Shown piece by piece: positions 11,215 through 20,169 of a stretch of DNA of 64,000 nucleotides. The number at the start of each line of letters is the position of its first letter. Positions within the stretch are counted from its first letter, which is position 1. Location of the stretch: positions 62,001 through 126,000 of the forward strand of contig NZ_JAKRGH010000010.1 in NCBI RefSeq assembly GCF_022347565.1. The letters run 5' to 3'. The notes under the pieces were generated by a model. It had not been told where the DNA came from, ran no database searches, and worked only from the letters and a program-made list of their open reading frames with translations. A program made the translations under genes and the position numbers. The stretch comes from Vibrio sp. Of7-15 (GTDB taxonomy: Bacteria; Pseudomonadota; Gammaproteobacteria; Enterobacterales; Vibrionaceae).

Positions 11215-12540
11215 TTATTCGACAGCTGCGGTTGCAGTTGGAGTAATTACTTCTTCAACGGCTTCAGCTACTTGCTCAGCTACTGGTTTTTCTGCAGCTT
11301 TCACTTTAGCAGCCGCAGTTTTTGTTGGAGCAACCTTACCATTACCACCATTTTCATAACTCGCAATCACTTTATTTAAACGAGCAACGTGATCTTCGTT
11401 CAATTTAATTTGTTTTTCTAACAAATCAATTTTTTCATCGGTTGCATTTTTTTGCTCATTAGAAAGTGCCAAACTTTCATCCGCTTGTTTTAATGACGCT
11501 TCAAGTTCTGCAATTTTCTTTTCTAATATATCGGTGTTGTTATCACCATGCATTTGCTCAATTTGCTCAACAATACGTTCTGTTTGAACACGAATTGGCT
11601 GATCACGGAAATCTGAGCCATCCACCGCTTTCGAAATATCTAGCAGCTTATTTTCCATTTGCAAAATAACAGATTCATATTTTCTTGAATCCGTTGCTTT
11701 TAGACGTTTCACTTCACCTGCAATATTCGTTACGTGTGCAATTTCAAATTTCACTTTTGCAACAGATTGCTCGATCAGATCCGTATCACGAGGGTTGGCT
11801 TTTACAGAACTTGTTGCCGAGGCTAACACAGCTTTTGCTTGTGCATAACTGATCGCAGCAAGGGATTTAAAGCCTTTATTGTTTAGCTGACGAATCTCTT
11901 TTTCTAGTGGAGAAATATGCACTTTAAGCACAGTTTTCACTTCTAGCTTCTTAGCGTCACGCAAGAAGACAGCTTGAGCCGTTTGAGCGTCATCAATATC
12001 GCCATCAGCGACGTATTCAAAGAGGTATTTGTATTTATTCGCTAGACGGCTGTAATCTGATTTAAAGTGGCTTTTGGCATTAATTTGGTTCAGGTACTCC
12101 ATTTGAGCAATAGAATCGGCCAATAATGAATCTGCTTTCTCTTTTAGTGCCAATAGCGCTTTATGCTGTTTTTCTACTGTGGCAATTTCGGCATTAAATT
12201 TCTGTGCGTAGCTGCCTGACGAGAACAGAGAGTATTCTTCTGTTGCTTTTGATGGATCATCAGAGAAATCTTCATAAATGTCGACCGCTTCTGACCACGC
12301 TTCTAGAAGGTCATCGTAGCGATCTTCTGAATACAATTTCAGAGATTTTGCATCTTTTAATGTGACTAACCACTGTTCGTAGGTTTGTTTTGATTGTTCA
12401 TACACAGCCAAACTATCAACACTTTTTTCTGCTTTATTGGTTGCTGCGCTTTCAATCTCTCTTGGCTCACTGGTGCTCTGACAAGCAGACACAGACAGTA
12501 AAGCGCCTGTAACTACTGCTAACTTCATGTATTTATTCAT
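11215..12540 (-). CDS. Coiled-coil lipoprotein of unknown function
   Basis: A signal peptide ends in the lipobox SVSAC, with the acylated cysteine at residue 20. The rest is almost entirely helical: long heptad-rich stretches (about 130-330 and 340-395), and a low-complexity tail rich in Ala, Lys, Val and Glu at about 400-441. No catalytic motif was seen. Such proteins commonly sit on the periplasmic face of the outer membrane as spacers or scaffolds, but that is inference. The residue after the lipidated Cys is Gln, not Asp, which favours sorting to the outer membrane. It has its own promoter region and terminator. I do not recognise a named family. Confidence 0.8.
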   Translation of the reverse strand: MNKYMKLAVVTGALLSVSACQSTSEPREIESAATNKAEKSVDSLAVYEQSKQTYEQWLVTLKDAKSLKLYSEDRYDDLLEAWSEAVDIYEDFSDDPSKATEEYSLFSSGSYAQKFNAEIATVEKQHKALLALKEKADSLLADSIAQMEYLNQINAKSHFKSDYSRLANKYKYLFEYVADGDIDDAQTAQAVFLRDAKKLEVKTVLKVHISPLEKEIRQLNNKGFKSLAAISYAQAKAVLASATSSVKANPRDTDLIEQSVAKVKFEIAHVTNIAGEVKRLKATDSRKYESVILQMENKLLDISKAVDGSDFRDQPIRVQTERIVEQIEQMHGDNNTDILEKKIAELEASLKQADESLALSNEQKNATDEKIDLLEKQIKLNEDHVARLNKVIASYENGGNGKVAPTKTAAAKVKAAEKPVAEQVAEAVEEVITPTATAAVE

Positions 12541-12931
12541 ATTGTATTCCCTAACACAACCTGACCGATTTAAACCAGCAATATATAAATGTAAGAAATT
12601 GCCGACACTTATTGTTTATTTACATTACAAGCGACTAAATGACAACCCAAATACAACAACAACCACACAACTCTACGCTATATATAACGTAAACAAATGA
12701 ATACTAAGTATAAACCAAAATGAATATTTCACACTTTTGCCAAACACGATTCATATAGGCAAATAACATCGATAATAGGCGTATTATTAGTAAAAGGTTG
12801 TGGTGTATTCATCGTCCAAAGCTACTTCTGCTATACTTTATAAATTTATCAATATAAATCAACTGGTATCCATAAATAATTTGTATTATTTAGCCGTACT
12901 GTTGTTGTCTTTGCTTGTAAAGGAGCAGGAT
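12541..12931. other. Divergent intergenic region before the oxidase operon
   Basis: AT-rich spacer separating the minus-strand lipoprotein from the plus-strand oxidase cluster; promoters of both must lie here. The frame of the next gene stays open back to 12800, but that part has no ribosome site. No specific operator was recognised. Confidence 0.5.
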
Positions 12932-13489
12932 ATGGTCAGGCATTATTACGTTACTGACGATTTAAATGATTTAGAACATGTGGAATATGAGCTGGAAAGA
13001 AAAGGAATTATAAAACCACAAGTCCATGTTTTAAGTGAAGATGATAAAGGACTAGAAGAACACCATTTACACGCTGTTGATCCTTTTTTAAAACAAGATA
13101 TCGTTCATTCCACTGAAGTTTTTTCTATTATTGGTTTCGTTATTGCCATTATCAGCCTAATTATTGCAGGTTTGATGGGGTGGACAAATAGCGCCGTAGG
13201 TTGGCTTCCTTTTATATTTCTTGCCGTTATTATTTTTTGTTTTTTTATATGGGAAGGCGGTTTAGTTGGCATTCAAACCACTAACATTCATTTTGTCCGA
13301 TTTCAAGAATTGCTCCATCAAGGTAAACACATTTTATTTATTGATGTGACACCGAGCCAAGAACGCCAAGTAGAATTTGTCGTCAAGTGCCACCCACAGC
13401 TTCATCCTGCGGGAACAGGATCAGCCACACCCTACTGGGTAATTGTTGCTCAAGACAAACTCAAACGCTTTATGAAGTTGATGCCCTAA
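12932..13489 (+). CDS. Small two-TM membrane protein ahead of the caa3 oxidase genes
   Basis: A protein of 185 residues. The start is fixed by AAAGGAG eight bases before the ATG. The N-terminal ~65 residues are soluble and charged (HYYVTDDLNDLEHVEYELE). Two hydrophobic helices follow at about 70-92 and 98-118, and then a C-terminal soluble domain ending in a VEFVVKCHP...WVIVAQDKLKRF segment. The outline, a soluble ferredoxin-like half with a membrane hairpin, resembles small stress-type membrane proteins, but I cannot assign a family. It lies 121 bases before the oxidase subunit II gene on the same strand. It may be co-expressed with the oxidase; no direct evidence shows it is a subunit. Confidence 0.75.
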   Translation: MVRHYYVTDDLNDLEHVEYELERKGIIKPQVHVLSEDDKGLEEHHLHAVDPFLKQDIVHSTEVFSIIGFVIAIISLIIAGLMGWTNSAVGWLPFIFLAVIIFCFFIWEGGLVGIQTTNIHFVRFQELLHQGKHILFIDVTPSQERQVEFVVKCHPQLHPAGTGSATPYWVIVAQDKLKRFMKLMP

Positions 13490-13610
13490 AGATTTATAGT
13501 CTATTTTAAATAAGTAAATTAACAATAAGGTGCTTGGCATCGAACAGAACCAATGAAAAGAGCCAGCACCATAATCACTTCCGTAATCGTAATGCGGAGT
13601 GGGATAGCTT

Positions 13611-14990
13611 ATGGCAGTAGCGATTGTAATTCTCTTGCTTGTTATTGGATCTCTGGTTTTTCATTTTATTAGCCCTTGGTGGTTTACACCGCTCGCTTCT
13701 AACTGGAGCACCATAGATACCACGATTAACATTACTTTCTGGGTAACCGGGATTGTCTTTGTTGCTGTCAATGGTTTTCTTGCCTATGTGGTATTTCGTT
13801 ACCGCTATAACAAAAACCGACGTTCAAATTATGAGCCTGAAAATAAGAAACTAGAAGGTTGGTTAACCCTTGCGACGACTGTAGGGGTAGTTGCTATGTT
13901 GGCCCCAGGGCTATTTGTTTGGGCTCAATTTGTCTCTGTTCCTGAAGAGGCGCACACCGTCGAAGCCATTGGCCAACAATGGTATTGGAGCTACCGCCTA
14001 CCAGGGGAAGATAAACAATTAGGGCGTACTGCGGTTGCTTTAGTCAGTGAAGAAAACCCCTTTGGTATCGACCCAAACGATCCATTTGGACAAGATGATG
14101 TGTTAATTGCTAGCAATGAAATTCACCTTCCTGTCAACCGTCCAACAAAAGTGCTGTTACGCTCTCATGATGTACTGCACAACTTCGCTGTACCACAGTT
14201 TCGCGTAAAAATGGACTTAGTGCCCGGCATCGTGTCCTACCTTTGGTTTACTCCAACCAAATTAGGACAATTCGACATTCTTTGTGAAGAACTCTGTGGA
14301 ATGGCTCATTACACCATGCGTGGGCGTGTTGTGGTGGAAGAAGAAGAAAACTACCAAACTTGGCTTAACCAGCAAACAACCTTTGCACAGCTTCTTGCCA
14401 CACCACCAGCGGATCTTACTGCCGGGAAGGCCTTATACACGGCATGTGCTGCTTGCCATGGCGTAAATGGTGAAGGCAATAAAAACTTACACGCCCCCCA
14501 ACTAGCAGGCCAAGCCGCTTGGTATCTTGAGCGACAGCTTTCTTACTATAAAAACAAAATTCGCGGTACTCACAAAGACGATACCTATGGCCAACAAATG
14601 GCCGCAATGTCGGCAGTGTTACCGGATAAAACAGCCATCCGCAATGTGTCTGCTTACATACACTCTCTTGCCGTTCCTTCTAGTTTCGTAAAGGATAAAA
14701 CCCAAACAGGGGATGCTGAAAGAGGTGAAAAAGTGTTCCGAAATTGCGCCCTTTGCCACGGTTCACATGGTGAAGGTAACCGTGCAATGAATGCACCTAA
14801 TATCGCACAACAACACGACTGGTATTTAAAACAGCAAATAAAGAATTACCAGTCAAACATCCGAGGAAACCATTCTGGTGATATTTACGGTGCTCAGATG
14901 ATTCTAATGTCGAAGCTACTTCAAGATGACCAATCTATCGATGATTTACTCGCTTACATGAACGCCTTACCCACACCGGATAATCCCTGA
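13611..14990 (+). CDS. ctaC: Cytochrome c oxidase subunit II fused to two cytochrome c domains
   Basis: This subunit accepts electrons and feeds them to the binuclear CuA centre. Hydrophobic helices lie near residues 1-24, 40-65 and 84-108. The periplasmic cupredoxin domain has the CuA ligands in CEELCGMAHYTM (Cys-x3-Cys-x3-His-x2-Met) and an upstream His in SHDVLHNFAVP. Two c-type haem domains follow, with CAACHG near residue 280 and CALCHG near 380, each with a later methionine-containing segment. One fused cytochrome domain is usual in caa3 oxidases; two are less common and would give a built-in two-haem wire. It begins an operon with subunits I, III-like, III-like and IV and a SCO protein. 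Confidence 0.93.
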   Translation: MAVAIVILLLVIGSLVFHFISPWWFTPLASNWSTIDTTINITFWVTGIVFVAVNGFLAYVVFRYRYNKNRRSNYEPENKKLEGWLTLATTVGVVAMLAPGLFVWAQFVSVPEEAHTVEAIGQQWYWSYRLPGEDKQLGRTAVALVSEENPFGIDPNDPFGQDDVLIASNEIHLPVNRPTKVLLRSHDVLHNFAVPQFRVKMDLVPGIVSYLWFTPTKLGQFDILCEELCGMAHYTMRGRVVVEEEENYQTWLNQQTTFAQLLATPPADLTAGKALYTACAACHGVNGEGNKNLHAPQLAGQAAWYLERQLSYYKNKIRGTHKDDTYGQQMAAMSAVLPDKTAIRNVSAYIHSLAVPSSFVKDKTQTGDAERGEKVFRNCALCHGSHGEGNRAMNAPNIAQQHDWYLKQQIKNYQSNIRGNHSGDIYGAQMILMSKLLQDDQSIDDLLAYMNALPTPDNP

Positions 14991-15048
14991 TCTCATTCAA
15001 CGTACAATGCAAAAAGCTGTCTCCAAACCCAAATATTAGGTGATAACC

Positions 15049-16809
15049 ATGGCGCACCAAAATATGACAGATACCGACGATAACCACCCTGCTCCTTCGA
15101 GTTTTATAACAAAATACATTTGGAGCCAAGATCACAAAGTGATCGCCATACAATATTCAATTACTGCCATCGCTGTTGGCCTAATTGCACTTGTGCTCTC
15201 GGTATTAATGCGCCTACAACTTGGTTTTCCGGATCAATTTTCATTTATCGACCCAAGCGATTACCTTCAATTTGTCACCATGCACGGCATTATTATGGTG
15301 ATTTATTTACTCACCGCCTTGCTACTAGGTGGCTTTGGGAACTACCTCATCCCTCTGATGATAGGGGCTAGAGATATGGTGTTTCCTTATTTGAACATGC
15401 TCAGCTACTGGACCTATTTACTGTCTGTTATTGTGTTGGTCGCCAGCTTTTTTGTCACTGGTGGCCCTTCTGGTGCAGGTTGGACTCTTTACCCTCCACA
15501 AGCGGTGTTAGACGGGACTCCCGGTAACGACGGTGGGATCATTTTAATGCTCATCTCCCTCGCCATTTTTATTATCGCTTTCACTATGGGCGGGCTCAAC
15601 TACGTAACCACTATCCTGCAAGCCCGAACCAAAGGCATGACATTAATGCGCATGCCACTGACCATTTGGGGTATTTTTGTCGCGACGATATTGGGTCTGC
15701 TGGCTTTCCCTGCTCTGCTAGTAAGTGCGATCATGATGATGTTTGATAAGCTACTCGGCACCAGTTTCTTCATGCCCGCCCTGCTATCTCTCGGGGAAAA
15801 TCTCGATTATGGCGGTGGTAGCCCCATTTTATTTCAGCATCTGTTTTGGTTCTTTGGCCACCCAGAAGTGTACATCGTAGCCTTACCCGCATTTGGTATG
15901 GTGTCGGATGTCATTGCCACTCATGCTCGTAAAAACATTTTTGGCTATCGAATGATGGTATGGGCCATCGTCGCCATTGGTGGACTCAGTTTTGTGGTGT
16001 GGGCACACCACATGTACGTCAGTGGCATGAACCCTTATTTTGGTTTCTTTTTTGCTACGACCACCTTAATCATTGCGGTACCGACAGCAATAAAAGTGTA
16101 CAACTGGCTCCTAACCCTATGGCAAGGAAACATTCATTTAACCGTGCCCATGCTGTTTTCCATTGGCTTCATTTTTACCTTCACCCATGGCGGATTAACC
16201 GGATTATTTTTAGGAAACGTGGTGGTGGATCTTCCTCTATCCGACACCTTTTTTGTGGTGGCCCACTTTCACATGGTGATGGGTGTTTCCCCAATCATGG
16301 TACTGTTCGCCGCCATTTATCACTGGTTCCCCAAAGTTACTGGCAAAATGATGCACACAGGCATGGGTAAATTTCATTTTTGGGGAACCTTTTTAGGCAC
16401 TTACGCCGTCTATTTGCCCATGCATTACTTAGGCTTTCTTGGGGTGCCAAGACGCTACTTCGCTCTAGGCTCGACGGATTTTATTCCAGAATCCACCCTG
16501 TCTTTAAACGCCAGTATTACTGTATCGGCTATCATTGTTGCGCTCGTTCAGCTCATTTTTATCATCAACCTTATTTGGAGTCTCTTTAAAGGTAAACCCG
16601 CTGGAAGCAACCCGTGGCAGGCCACTACTCTAGAATGGCAAACACCAGAAACGCCACCAATTCATGGCAATTGGGGAGAACGGATCCCCACTGTTTATCG
16701 CTGGGCCTACGACTACAGCGTGCCCGATGTGAAAGATGACTTTATTCCGCAAAACTTTTCACTGGCTCAAGTGGAAATGAATCCGCCACATAAACATGGA
16801 GGCGAATAA
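15049..16809 (+). CDS. ctaD: Cytochrome c oxidase subunit I
   Basis: Catalytic haem-copper subunit with about 12 membrane helices that reduces oxygen to water and pumps protons. The haem a and a3 ligands and CuB ligands are visible: MHGIIMVIYL, GHPEVYI (CuB His plus the cross-linked Tyr), WAHHMYVSG (two CuB His) and FVVAHFHMVMG (the two haem-ligand His). The in-frame GTG at 15040 lies 9 bases upstream, but the ATG at 15049 has AGGTGAT in front and is the better start. The length of 586 residues is normal. Its stop overlaps the start of the following gene by one base, showing tight translational coupling. Confidence 0.95.
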   Translation: MAHQNMTDTDDNHPAPSSFITKYIWSQDHKVIAIQYSITAIAVGLIALVLSVLMRLQLGFPDQFSFIDPSDYLQFVTMHGIIMVIYLLTALLLGGFGNYLIPLMIGARDMVFPYLNMLSYWTYLLSVIVLVASFFVTGGPSGAGWTLYPPQAVLDGTPGNDGGIILMLISLAIFIIAFTMGGLNYVTTILQARTKGMTLMRMPLTIWGIFVATILGLLAFPALLVSAIMMMFDKLLGTSFFMPALLSLGENLDYGGGSPILFQHLFWFFGHPEVYIVALPAFGMVSDVIATHARKNIFGYRMMVWAIVAIGGLSFVVWAHHMYVSGMNPYFGFFFATTTLIIAVPTAIKVYNWLLTLWQGNIHLTVPMLFSIGFIFTFTHGGLTGLFLGNVVVDLPLSDTFFVVAHFHMVMGVSPIMVLFAAIYHWFPKVTGKMMHTGMGKFHFWGTFLGTYAVYLPMHYLGFLGVPRRYFALGSTDFIPESTLSLNASITVSAIIVALVQLIFIINLIWSLFKGKPAGSNPWQATTLEWQTPETPPIHGNWGERIPTVYRWAYDYSVPDVKDDFIPQNFSLAQVEMNPPHKHGGE

Positions 16810-17486
16810 TGAACCTATTCCAAAAAATTACGGAAAAGCCTTGGACTTCTGAAGCGAGTCAGCCACCTGTCAGTGAAGCGTTGCAAACACAGCGCAACCC
16901 GGCGCAAATTGCCCTATTTTTTTTCTTAGCCGTCATTACTGTGCTGTTTCTTTTATTCACGATCACTTTTTTGTCTCGATCACAATCCCCTGATTTTCAA
17001 GCTTTATCAGGCGCGCCTTGGTTGCCTCTGAACCAACCAACACTGCTTTGGTGGAACACGGTAATACTCCTTTTCGCCTGTGGTTTTATGCATTGGTCTG
17101 TTAATAAAGCCAAAATTGAACAACATCGCTTGGCCTTATGGCTGCTATTTTTAAGCGGTGCATTAACCCTCGCCTTTGCTTATGGGCAAGTTTACGTTTG
17201 GTTGCAGTTAACCAGTCAGGGCTATTTACTGAATTCAAACCCTGCCAATAGCTACTTTTACCTGCTTACCGGAATACATGGCCTGCATTTAATTGGCGGC
17301 ATTTTTGTGCTGCTCAAGGTTCTTTTCAAGCTGAATCAAACCCATGACCACCATTCCTTTCACCGTAGCTTAACGTTGTGCACTTGGTATTGGCATTACT
17401 TATTTGGTGTGTGGTTGTTCCTATTTGCTTTATTAACAGCCTCACCTGAAACCTACAAAAACATCGCCCAATTGTGCGGTTTTTAG
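16809..17486 (+). CDS. Cytochrome c oxidase subunit III-like protein
   Basis: An integral membrane protein of 225 residues with five predicted helices. It shows subunit III signatures: a central YFYLLTGIHGLHLIGG helix and a final TWYWHYLFGVWLFLFALL helix. Subunit III supports proton uptake and stability of subunit I. Its ATG overlaps the subunit I stop. It is followed eight bases later by a second subunit-III-like gene, so this operon carries two divergent members of the family. Similar paired arrangements occur in other caa3 clusters, where one may act as an assembly partner; which of the two is the true subunit cannot be decided here. Confidence 0.88.
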   Translation: MNLFQKITEKPWTSEASQPPVSEALQTQRNPAQIALFFFLAVITVLFLLFTITFLSRSQSPDFQALSGAPWLPLNQPTLLWWNTVILLFACGFMHWSVNKAKIEQHRLALWLLFLSGALTLAFAYGQVYVWLQLTSQGYLLNSNPANSYFYLLTGIHGLHLIGGIFVLLKVLFKLNQTHDHHSFHRSLTLCTWYWHYLFGVWLFLFALLTASPETYKNIAQLCGF

Positions 17487-17494
17487 GAGGAAAA

Positions 17495-18166
17495 ATGACT
17501 TCTAAAAAAACTCATTCCCCTCAAAGCTGGCAAAGTGTTGTGGATGATTGGTCTGCGGATCAACAAGCTTTTGCTATGCCGTGGGGTAAATTGATGATGT
17601 GGGTATTTCTGCTCAGCGATACCTTCATCTTCAGTATCTTTTTAACCAGTTACATGAGTGCAAGAATGAGCACAACAGAAAGCTGGCCACTTTCTAGTGA
17701 AATTTTTGCAATGGTCATTGCCGGGCAACACCTCCCATTAATTTTAATCGCCATCATGACGTTTATTCTGATCACCAGTAGTGGAACCATGGCAATGGCG
17801 GTTAATTATGCGTACAGAGGTAAAACCAAAGCCGCCGTTTATCTAATGGTTATCACCGCATTATTGGGAGCATCATTTGTTGGCCTGCAAGCCTTCGAGT
17901 GGAGCAAATTAATTGTGGAAGAAGGGGTCAGGCCGTGGGGAAACCCTATGGGAGCGGCTCAGTTTGGGGCTGCCTTCTTTATGATCACTGGGTTTCATGG
18001 CGTACATGTCACTGCGGGCGTGGTCCTACTGCTTATTATGGCCAAGCGTATTAATGACAATAAGTACCAAAGTAAAGAAGGGGAAATTGTCGAAATTACC
18101 GGGCTGTACTGGCACTTTGTTGATCTGGTGTGGGTATTTATTTTTGCGTTCTTTTACCTATGGTGA
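17495..18166 (+). CDS. ctaE: Cytochrome c oxidase subunit III
   Basis: A membrane protein of 223 residues from the haem-copper oxidase subunit III family. The start is set by a strong AGGAGG four bases before the ATG; the frame stays open upstream to 17474 without support. Signatures include MITGFHGVHVTAGVVLLLI and a closing GLYWHFVDLVWVFIFAFFYLW helix, both classic for the family. Predicted topology is five helices after a soluble ~30-residue N-terminus. It lies between the other subunit III-like gene and subunit IV, with only 9 bases to the latter. Confidence 0.92.
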   Translation: MTSKKTHSPQSWQSVVDDWSADQQAFAMPWGKLMMWVFLLSDTFIFSIFLTSYMSARMSTTESWPLSSEIFAMVIAGQHLPLILIAIMTFILITSSGTMAMAVNYAYRGKTKAAVYLMVITALLGASFVGLQAFEWSKLIVEEGVRPWGNPMGAAQFGAAFFMITGFHGVHVTAGVVLLLIMAKRINDNKYQSKEGEIVEITGLYWHFVDLVWVFIFAFFYLW

Positions 18167-18175
18167 GGTGGAACC

Positions 18176-18493
18176 ATGAATCAAGAAACAGAGCAACACC
18201 CTATTAGCCTGTACCTTAAAGTATGGGGGCTACTTTTTGTTTTAAGTACCTTTTCCTATTTAGTCGATTATTTTCATGTACAAGGCTATACAAGGTGGTC
18301 ATTGATCATCATCTTCATGCTACTAAAAGCTGGCGCTATCTTATCCATTTTCATGCACGTTTCATGGGAGCGATTGTCACTCAAATTAGTACTGTTTGTG
18401 CCTCCTATTAGCATCGTCATTTTTGTCATTATGATGGCCATCGAATCAGACTATGTAATGCTAAATCGGCTTTTTTCTTTTATTCAATCATGA
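18176..18493 (+). CDS. ctaF: Cytochrome c oxidase subunit IV (small membrane subunit)
   Basis: A protein of 105 residues with three hydrophobic helices at about 12-28, 38-60 and 68-92. The middle helix carries LLKAGAILSIFMHVSWE, the usual signature of bacterial COX4/CyoD-like subunits, which help assemble the CuB site. GAGGTGGAACC precedes the ATG. It is in line with and 9 bases after subunit III, and 28 bases before the SCO gene. Confidence 0.88.
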   Translation: MNQETEQHPISLYLKVWGLLFVLSTFSYLVDYFHVQGYTRWSLIIIFMLLKAGAILSIFMHVSWERLSLKLVLFVPPISIVIFVIMMAIESDYVMLNRLFSFIQS

Positions 18494-18521
18494 CCCTAGA
18501 TACAGGCTAAAAGGAAACAGT

Positions 18522-19199
18522 ATGATCAAATCACTGCACCTTAAAGTATTCTTAACGGTCGTATTGTGTTTATTTTTAATCACAGCGGCAGCTTTTCAAC
18601 TGCACACTAACAAGGTGTATGCTCCGAAGATCATGGGGGTAACACTGGTTAACGCTGAGCCACTTGGCAATTTCACGTTAAACGATCATAACAATACGCC
18701 TTTTACAGCAAGCAGCTTGCGGGGAAAATGGCATGTCATCTCTTATGGATATACTCATTGCCCCGATATTTGTCCCCTCACGTTAGTAACCATGACCCAG
18801 TTTTCAAACCTACTGAATGAAAATAACATCAACAATGTGCAGTTTGCATTCTATACCGTTGATCCATATCGAGACACCGCCTCTCACATTAAAGAGTACC
18901 TTGCTTATTTTAACCCTGATTTTTTAGGGCTACGCAATGAAGAGAAACAAGAAACGTCCACATTTGAAAACAAACTGGGCATGAAAATACATATTGAAGA
19001 GAAAGAAAAAGAAACAAACCCTAATTACAGCGTGAGTCACGGATTAGAGATTTTTTTGATCAACCCAGACGCCAAACTACAAGCGGTTTTACAACCCAAT
19101 CGACATCCATCTGGGTTTGTTGGCTACTCGGCACAGCACGCGTACAACGATTTTTTACATGTAAAAAGATTCTACGAACAACAGAGCATTTTCAGGTAA
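18522..19199 (+). CDS. SCO1/SenC family copper chaperone
   Basis: A thioredoxin-fold protein anchored by one N-terminal helix (about residues 7-25). SCO proteins deliver copper to, or reduce, the CuA site of oxidase subunit II in the periplasm. The copper motif CPDIC lies near residue 79 within YTHCPDICPL, and the distal histidine is in the HGLEIFLI segment. An AAAAGGAAAC ribosome site precedes the ATG. As the last gene of the oxidase operon it probably loads the CuA of the subunit encoded at its start. No haem O/A synthase or CtaG-type gene is in the operon, so those steps must be encoded elsewhere. Confidence 0.92.
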   Translation: MIKSLHLKVFLTVVLCLFLITAAAFQLHTNKVYAPKIMGVTLVNAEPLGNFTLNDHNNTPFTASSLRGKWHVISYGYTHCPDICPLTLVTMTQFSNLLNENNINNVQFAFYTVDPYRDTASHIKEYLAYFNPDFLGLRNEEKQETSTFENKLGMKIHIEEKEKETNPNYSVSHGLEIFLINPDAKLQAVLQPNRHPSGFVGYSAQHAYNDFLHVKRFYEQQSIFR

Positions 19200-19201
19200 T
19201 A

Positions 19202-19227
19202 AAAAAGGCCCTACGAAGGACCTTTTT
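19202..19227. terminator. Bidirectional terminator between the oxidase operon and folE
   Basis: A stem AAAAAGGcCCT/AGGaCCTTTTT with an ACGA loop and a single internal mismatch. A-runs on the left and T-runs on the right serve both convergent transcription units. Confidence 0.8.
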
Positions 19228-19248
19228 CACACAATATTTTATTATCGG

Positions 19249-19902
19249 CTAGCGAATACCGTGTAAGAACTCATGACGAGTAGCAGGATTACGCTTAAAG
19301 ATACCACCTAGTGCAGTTGTGGTTGTGGTGCTGGTTGCATCCATCACACCACGAGACTTCACACAGTAATGCGTTGCATCCATGGTAATGGCAACATCCT
19401 CACTTTCAAGCAAAGTCTGCAATGCAACCAAGATTTGCTGAGTCATGCGCTCTTGTACTTGAGGGCGCTGCGCAAAGAAACGAACAATGCGGTTAATTTT
19501 TGATAAACCAATGATTTTGCCACGTGGAATATAAGCCACCGTAGCTAAACCATCTATCGTCACTAAATGGTGCTCACAAGTACTGGTCAGAGTAATGTCT
19601 TTTACTCGTACCATTTCATCGCAGCCCATCTTATTTTCAATGACGGTAATTTTAGGGAAGTTCGCATAATCTAGCCCAGAGAATATTTCATCCACATACA
19701 TTTTCGCAATGCGATGCGGTGTTTCTTCAAGGCTATCATCACTAAGATCAAGAGACAGTAAGGTTAAGATTTCACGCATATGGTGTTCAATCTTTTCCTT
19801 TTTCTCGTCACGGCAGATCTCATTTGGCTTCATTGGTGTTTCTAAACCACGAGCCACAAGAGCATCTCTAACCTTAATTGCGGCTTCGCTTAATGCTGGC
19901 AT
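19249..19902 (-). CDS. folE: GTP cyclohydrolase I
   Basis: Converts GTP to 7,8-dihydroneopterin triphosphate, the first step of tetrahydrofolate synthesis, in the cytosol as a homodecamer. The zinc-binding signature is complete: [13 protein letters not shown] (Cys and His ligands) and [14 protein letters not shown] (third Cys). The ATG at 19902 follows GAGGGAAG; a longer frame to 19941 has no ribosome site. At 217 residues it is normal for the FolE type I enzyme. It is divergent from moeA, so the folate and molybdopterin genes share a promoter region. Both pathways use GTP-derived pterins, but co-regulation is only inferred. Confidence 0.96.
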   Translation of the reverse strand: MPALSEAAIKVRDALVARGLETPMKPNEICRDEKKEKIEHHMREILTLLSLDLSDDSLEETPHRIAKMYVDEIFSGLDYANFPKITVIENKMGCDEMVRVKDITLTSTCEHHLVTIDGLATVAYIPRGKIIGLSKINRIVRFFAQRPQVQERMTQQILVALQTLLESEDVAITMDATHYCVKSRGVMDATSTTTTTALGGIFKRNPATRHEFLHGIR

Positions 19903-20169
19903 TATCTTCCCTCTAACTACAACGACTAACCAAATATACAAGCGTTATTGTAATTTGAAGAAAGCCCACGATTACAATAACAAAAAATTCTAGGTGGCAA
20001 GGATACTCCCTATTTAGGGTAATTACACCTCGAATTTGATGTGGATATTAACAGTAAAGGGCGACGATGTGGTAATGTGCCACTACAATATACCTGCCAA
20101 ATTACTCATAAAACGACATCGTGCAGGTAATAAACTCTATAAATCGACAAAATAACAATGGGAATACAT

